Part shown: positions 63,699 to 64,000 of the stretch, piece after piece
Layout: every line of letters begins with the position of its first letter
Numbering within the stretch: the first letter of the stretch is position 1
From: Nitrosospira lacus
GTDB taxonomy: Bacteria; Pseudomonadota; Gammaproteobacteria; Burkholderiales; Nitrosomonadaceae
Length of the DNA stretch: 64,000 nt
Assembly (NCBI RefSeq): GCF_000355765.4
Contig: NZ_CP021106.3
Span: 1,335,137-1,399,136 of the forward strand
Reading direction: 5' to 3'
Made by a program: the position numbers and the translations under genes
The notes under the pieces: model-generated
What the model saw: the letters and a program-made list of their open reading frames with translations, nothing else
What the model was told of the DNA's origin: nothing
Database searches by the model: none

Positions 63699-64000
63699 TC
63701 AAATCAGGTATGTATCGATTCCTGTCAGCAACAAATCATATTGAGCTTCCACCAATTCCTTGATCATCAGCGCTGGCATGCCACCGACCACGTTATCTTC
63801 CAATGCCAGCCAGCCTACCGCATCCGCTGGTCCCAAGCTGACAACATAACCCAGGTCGCGATGCAAATATGGTTCAAGTAACTTGAAGGAACCCGAATGG
63901 CGCAAAATATTTCGTGCCGCCAGCTTTCCTTTCCGTACCGCTGATTGTGCTGTCAGGGTATCGGAACCGAAGGATTGATAAACGGAGCAATCTCCCGCAG
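63699..64000 (-). CDS. NDH-2-like FAD/NAD(P)H oxidoreductase, C-terminal part
   Basis: The frame enters from the right edge and ends at 63699, so only about 100 residues are present. A GDC motif followed by VYQSFG near the edge is the end of the FAD-binding Rossmann region typical of type II NADH dehydrogenases. AQSAVRKGKLAARNIL and YVVSLGPADAVGWLAL follow. The protein would oxidise NADH and pass electrons to quinone at the inner membrane. The assignment rests on the C-terminus only; another pyridine nucleotide-disulphide oxidoreductase is possible. Confidence 0.7.
   Translation of the reverse strand, partial: AGDCSVYQSFGSDTLTAQSAVRKGKLAARNILRHSGSFKLLEPYLHRDLGYVVSLGPADAVGWLALEDNVVGGMPALMIKELVEAQYDLLLTGIDTYLI

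Overview
The window looks like one contiguous stretch of chromosome from a betaproteobacterium, most likely an ammonia oxidiser of the Nitrosospira/Nitrosomonas type. This is an inference from the ribosomal-protein gene order (infA between secY and rpmJ, zinc-free S14), the moderate G+C content, and the pairing of a proton-pumping pyrophosphatase with a pyrophosphate-type phosphofructokinase. No database search was possible. There are no rRNA genes, prophages, CRISPR arrays, transposases or intact insertion sequences.

Positions 1-27.2 kb are mixed metabolic and maintenance genes. They begin with the 3' part of an AddA/RecB-like helicase-nuclease, followed by a lytic transglycosylase (mltB). 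A ferric-iron ABC transporter (fbpA, fbpB, fbpC, minus strand) is preceded by an exact 7-1-7 Fur box placed inside its promoter. Next come small proteins (YbjQ family), two short-chain dehydrogenases, an AI-2E/PerM permease, a candidate 31-residue membrane protein and a GlcG-like protein. A minus-strand run then carries hppA, PPi-dependent pfk, adk and valS, and further on a hypothetical gene, holC and pepA. Divergent from pepA lie ogt and xerD, then an OmpA-family lipoprotein, a DUF454 membrane protein and an FKBP isomerase. This part also holds an imperfect intergenic repeat of about 110-135 bp in at least four copies plus one partial copy.

Positions 27.4-62.6 kb are the classical transcription and translation supercluster, all on the plus strand. 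It runs tRNA-Tyr, tRNA-Gly, tRNA-Thr, tuf, tRNA-Trp, secE, nusG, rplK, rplA, rplJ, rplL, rpoB, rpoC; then a class III aminotransferase; then the str operon (rpsL, rpsG, fusA, second tuf); then the S10, spc and alpha operons from rpsJ to rplQ, closed by a strong terminator. The two tuf genes look identical. Near-consensus sigma-70 promoters are visible before rpsL and inside the rpsQ-rplN gap.

Positions 62.7-64.0 kb hold a small membrane protein, an unassigned 162-residue protein, and the C-terminal end of a minus-strand NDH-2-like flavoprotein cut by the window edge.

The most unusual observations are: adk has no ATG, GTG or TTG in frame before its P-loop; the dispersed repeat fills the fbpA-fbpB spacer and appears to lend a Shine-Dalgarno sequence to two genes; S3 has a tail about 65 residues longer than that of E. 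coli; and an aminotransferase, possibly HpnO-like, sits between rpoC and rpsL. I did not find a convincing wholly new multi-gene system.
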